64,000 nt of DNA from Bacillus mycoides (GTDB lineage: Bacteria; Bacillota; Bacilli; Bacillales; Bacillaceae_G): contig NZ_CP036132.1 in the NCBI RefSeq assembly GCF_018742245.1, forward strand, positions 2,413,001-2,477,000, in the 5' to 3' direction. Shown piece after piece: positions 61,417-64,000 of the stretch (positions are counted from its first letter, which is position 1; the number at the start of each line of letters is the position of its first letter). Below the pieces are notes generated by a model that had not been told where the DNA came from, did no database searches, and saw nothing but the letters and a program-made list of their open reading frames with translations. The position numbers and the translations under genes are program-made.

Positions 61417-61938
61417 ATGGAAATATACATAGAACAATTAAAGAATCAAGACGCTGAAGATTTATTTAATTTCGAACTCACGAACAAATCATTTTTTGAA
61501 ACAATGGTACCAAGTCGTGGCTCTAATTATTACGTGTATGAATACTTTCAAAAGCAACTTGACGAACTATTAAAAGAACAAACTGAGGGAATTTCTTATT
61601 TTCATCTCATACGTAATACAGAAAAAGAAATTGTAGGACGTATCAATTTAGTTGATGTAGATAAGGAAAAACGAATTGGGTCGTTAGGCTACCGAGTTGG
61701 AGAGAAGTTTACTAAAAAAGGAGTTGCAGCAGCATCTGTAAAATTGATTTTGGCTCAAGCAAGAGTCTATGAAATTAATGAAATACATGCTATGACAACA
61801 ACAAATAACATAGCTTCACAAATTGTATTAGAAAAGAGCGGATTTTCTCGTAAAAAGGAAGCGGATACAACTACTGTAGATTTAAACGGGGAAAACGTAA
61901 ATTTCGTACATTATATTTGGAGGACTACTAAGGGTTAA
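61417..61938 (+). CDS. RimJ/RimL-type GNAT acetyltransferase
   Basis: A 173-residue acetyltransferase of the Acetyltransf_3 type. Motifs: GRINLVDVDKEKRIGSLGYRVGEKFTKKGVAAASVKLIL (acetyl-CoA loop about residues 84-122), then TNNIASQIVLEKSGFSRKKEA. The ATG at 61417 is taken because AAAGGG precedes it at a normal distance; the longer reading from 61369 (TTG) is less likely. It may acetylate ribosomal proteins or small amines. Confidence 0.88.
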   Translation: MEIYIEQLKNQDAEDLFNFELTNKSFFETMVPSRGSNYYVYEYFQKQLDELLKEQTEGISYFHLIRNTEKEIVGRINLVDVDKEKRIGSLGYRVGEKFTKKGVAAASVKLILAQARVYEINEIHAMTTTNNIASQIVLEKSGFSRKKEADTTTVDLNGENVNFVHYIWRTTKG

Positions 61939-61959
61939 AAATAATAGGGGGACATGTAC

Positions 61960-62481
61960 ATGAAGGATTTACGTTATCCAATAGGAAAATTTACTTATGT
62001 AGGCACTATTACAGAAGAAACAATTGATAAATGGATTCAAGAAATTGAGGATTTACCTAATGAACTAACAAGAGCGATAAAAGATTTAGATCAGAAGCAA
62101 TTAGATACACCATATCGCGTTGGTGGATGGACTGTTCGTCAAGTTGTTCATCATGTTGTTGATAGTCATATGAATAGCTACATACGCTTTAAATTAGCAC
62201 TGACAGAAAAGAATCCAACTATTAAACCGTACAAAGAAGAAAAATGGGCAGAGCTACCTGACTCAAAACTACCAGTAGATGTTTCACTTGTAATGCTAGA
62301 TTCATTACATAAAAGATGGGTTAACTTATTATATTCTTTAGAACCAGCAGATTTAGAAAAGACATTTAATCATCCTGAATCAGGAGAAAAGAAACTTGCT
62401 GCTGCAATTGGACTATATGCATGGCACGGTCGTCATCATACAGCTCATATCACTTCTTTAAGAGAGCGTTTAAATTGGTAA
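61960..62481 (+). CDS. YfiT-type DinB-fold (bacillithiol transferase-like) protein
   Basis: A 173-residue protein from the ATG at 61960 (another ATG at 61954). It shows [26 protein letters not shown] and the C-terminal [16 protein letters not shown], giving three His that bind a metal (Zn or Ni) in B. subtilis YfiT/BstA. That enzyme transfers bacillithiol to electrophiles such as xenobiotics, which is plausible here. AGGGGGACATG precedes the start. The next gene overlaps its end by a few bases. Confidence 0.9.
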   Translation: MKDLRYPIGKFTYVGTITEETIDKWIQEIEDLPNELTRAIKDLDQKQLDTPYRVGGWTVRQVVHHVVDSHMNSYIRFKLALTEKNPTIKPYKEEKWAELPDSKLPVDVSLVMLDSLHKRWVNLLYSLEPADLEKTFNHPESGEKKLAAAIGLYAWHGRHHTAHITSLRERLNW

Positions 62482-62945
62482 CATTAGAGAAGGCGACAGA
62501 AAGTGATGCAGAGATTATATTTCAAATGCAAGTAGAATCATTTAGTTCATTATTAGAAAAGTATAAGGACTATGAAACAAGTCCGGCAAATGAACTTATT
62601 GAAAGAACGATTTCGAGAATAAATAATCCGGACGGTGGATTTTATAAAATTTTCGTAAATACGAATCTTGTCGGAGCGATATGTATATCACGTAAAGAAG
62701 AGTCATCTAAATTTTGGATAAGCCCGATGTTTATTATTCCAAACTATCAAGGGAACGGAATTGCTCAAAAAGTATTAATTTTAATCGAGGAGATGTTTCC
62801 GGAAATAACGACTTGGGAGCTTGCTACAATTTTAGAGGAAGAACGAAATTGTTTTCTATACGAAAAGATGGGATATATAAGAGCGGAATTTAAAAATAAA
62901 TTAAATGATAAAGCAACATTAATTTATTATAAAAAAGAAAGGTAA
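62475..62945 (+). CDS. GNAT-family acetyltransferase
   Basis: A 157-residue acetyltransferase. The central loop [29 protein letters not shown] holds the acetyl-CoA pattern (Q-G-N-G-I-A). The C-terminal [18 protein letters not shown] completes the domain. The start at TTG 62475 overlaps the YfiT gene by 7 bp (ribosome site AAGAGAGCG), so the two are coupled. The substrate is unknown. A terminator overlaps the stop codon. Confidence 0.85.
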   Translation: MVTLEKATESDAEIIFQMQVESFSSLLEKYKDYETSPANELIERTISRINNPDGGFYKIFVNTNLVGAICISRKEESSKFWISPMFIIPNYQGNGIAQKVLILIEEMFPEITTWELATILEEERNCFLYEKMGYIRAEFKNKLNDKATLIYYKKER

Positions 62946-62972
62946 AGCACATTTTAAATGCTTTACCTTTTC
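62940..62972 (+). terminator. Terminator after the GNAT gene
   Basis: AGGTAAAGCA pairs with TGCTTTACCT around a nine-base loop, and a T run follows. The stem includes the stop codon. Confidence 0.9.
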
Positions 62973-63067
62973 ACATTATTTTAGATTGAATATACAAATT
63001 TAATGTATATTCTTCCAAAATGTTCGGGTTAGTAATTTCTAATGTGAATAAATATACAAAAAACGAA

Positions 63068-63445
63068 CTATTTCGTCGTATATGTTACTAACGCTTTTTG
63101 AATACTTAATATGCTATCATCGCTTTTAAATTCTTTCGTAATTGGCGCGCTCAAACTAGACACCCATATTTTAAGTTCTGCATCTAAATCAAAATGCCCA
63201 GCTGTTTCAATACTAAATTGTGTAATACTTTTATAAGGGATAGAATGGTATTCTGTTTTTTTACCAGTTACTCCTTGTTTGTCTACTAAAATAAGACGGC
63301 GATTTGTAAATACGATTAAATCACGAATTAATTTATAAGCATGCTCAACTTTCTCATCATCTAGCATAATCTTTTCTAAATCACGTTCAACGCTTTCTGT
63401 ACTCGCACTTGATGCATTTCCTAAAATACCACTAAATAAACCCAT
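63068..63445 (-). CDS. PH-domain protein (YvbH/bPH_1-like)
   Basis: A 125-residue protein with a bacterial pleckstrin-homology-like beta-barrel. The N-terminal MGLFSGILGNASS segment, then DDEKVEHAYKLIRDLIVFTNRRLILVDKQGVTGKKTEYHSIPYKSITQFSIETAGHFDLDAELKIWV, matches YvbH-type (bPH_1) proteins. ATG 63445 follows AAAGGAGGAA; a longer frame upstream is rejected. It is cytoplasmic, of unknown function. Confidence 0.85.
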   Translation of the reverse strand: MGLFSGILGNASSASTESVERDLEKIMLDDEKVEHAYKLIRDLIVFTNRRLILVDKQGVTGKKTEYHSIPYKSITQFSIETAGHFDLDAELKIWVSSLSAPITKEFKSDDSILSIQKALVTYTTK

Positions 63446-63624
63446 ATGAAATTCCTCCTTTATAATATGTGGAATGAGTTTCTTATATTGTACCATGCTA
63501 TTGGATAAGACATTATGACATAAGTTCAATAGTTTTTCGTTATTGTTGCAATTAATTTATATAACCTCATCCTAAAATCTTGTGCTAACATGTAATTAAG
63601 AAAATAGAAGCAGAGGGATTAAGC

Positions 63625-64000
63625 ATGAAGAATATCGGTTTAGTATTAGAAGGCGGCGGAATGAAAGGGTTATATACTGCAGGAGTACTCGAATATTTTA
63701 TGGAAAGGGACTTATTCTTTCCGTATGTAGTCGGTGTATCCGCTGGAGCCTGTATGGGAGCAACATATTTGTCACGTCAAAAAGGAAGAAATAAGAAAGT
63801 AAATACAGAGCTAGTAGCAGATCACAGGTATATATCTTATCGAAACTTAATTCGAAAACGTGAATTATTTGGAATGGATTTTTTATTTGATGAAGTACCA
63901 AACAAAATTGTACCGTTCGATTTTCAAACTTTCCTAAATTCAAATGAACAGTTTGTAATCGGAACGACTGATTGCGAATCAGGACAGGCAGTTTATTATA
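63625..64000 (+). CDS. Patatin-like phospholipase, 5' part (cut by the window)
   Basis: From ATG 63625 the frame reads MKNIGLVLEGGGMKGLYTAG and is open to the last base. The oxyanion motif GGGMKG (residues 10-15) and the nucleophile elbow GVSAGACMG (Ser about residue 39) are visible. This is the bacterial patatin (RssA/YlbK-like) family. Lipid acyl hydrolase activity is the family role. The catalytic Asp (DGG) lies outside the window. The ribosome site is AGAGGGAT. Confidence 0.85.
   Translation, partial: MKNIGLVLEGGGMKGLYTAGVLEYFMERDLFFPYVVGVSAGACMGATYLSRQKGRNKKVNTELVADHRYISYRNLIRKRELFGMDFLFDEVPNKIVPFDFQTFLNSNEQFVIGTTDCESGQAVYY

Noticed and set aside
1..64000. CRISPR arrays, rRNA or tRNA genes
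   Set aside because: No regularly spaced repeats and no cloverleaf or rRNA sequence were noticed in reading both strands; this is not an exhaustive covariance search.

Overview
The window looks like chromosome of a Bacillus cereus-group bacterium (cereus, thuringiensis or anthracis lineage). The bulk DNA is AT-rich. Most genes have strong AGGAGG-type ribosome binding sites, some with TTG or GTG starts, and end in U-tailed hairpins. Several proteins resemble known cereus-group proteins: a lipoprotein class A beta-lactamase of the 'beta-lactamase III' type, a CotA-like spore laccase, the heterodimeric ABC exporter, DinB/YfiT and DUF3995 proteins, and many GNAT and DMT paralogues. There are no rRNA or tRNA genes, no CRISPR array, and no intact mobile element. 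These calls come from reading the sequence and from recalled family motifs; no database search was run.

Layout. 0-9 kb: small regulator/enzyme modules (MerR; a divergent SDR/HxlR pair; a methyltransferase; a hydrolase; a frameshifted VOC protein; a kinase-like protein). These are followed by a TetR, dihydrolipoamide-dehydrogenase-like and cupin cluster in which each of the three genes is preceded by the same 22-bp near-palindrome. 9-19 kb: a second kinase-like protein, an AraC-type regulator split by one stop codon, an M3 peptidase, a DMT transporter diverging from a MocR regulator, an SDR, a CPBP protein and small genes. 19-28 kb: DUF421 protein, CotA, a TetR/DUF3995 pair sharing an operator, a second MocR/DMT pair, a CMD protein and an orphan SecY. 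28-34 kb: DinB protein, a secreted nucleotidase, a hydrolase, a GNAT protein and long gaps with decayed genes.

34-42 kb looks like an envelope-stress and antibiotic island: an FtsX/MacB-type ABC transporter, beta-lactamase, a polytopic membrane protein and an OmpR-type two-component system. A 12-bp element is shared by the promoters of the response regulator and the ABC transporter, suggesting the two-component system controls both. 42-48 kb: HAD phosphatase, DUF4180, arylamine N-acetyltransferase, a YdeI-like protein, an amino-acid-oxidase-type flavoprotein and PssA. 48-53 kb: a heterodimeric ABC exporter flanked by pieces of IS6-family transposase. 53-64 kb: a tiny Arg/Asp/Cys-rich protein gene with its own signals, a GC-richer pyruvate/indolepyruvate-decarboxylase gene that is probably acquired, a sugar-dehydrogenase-like propeller, GIY-YIG protein, UppP, a flavoprotein, acetyltransferases, YfiT, a PH-domain protein and the start of a patatin-like phospholipase.

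The window is rich in recent and old gene decay: single-base frameshift, single nonsense codons, tails and heads of genes, and IS fragments. It also contains an unusual number of self-contained regulator-target modules whose operators can be read directly.
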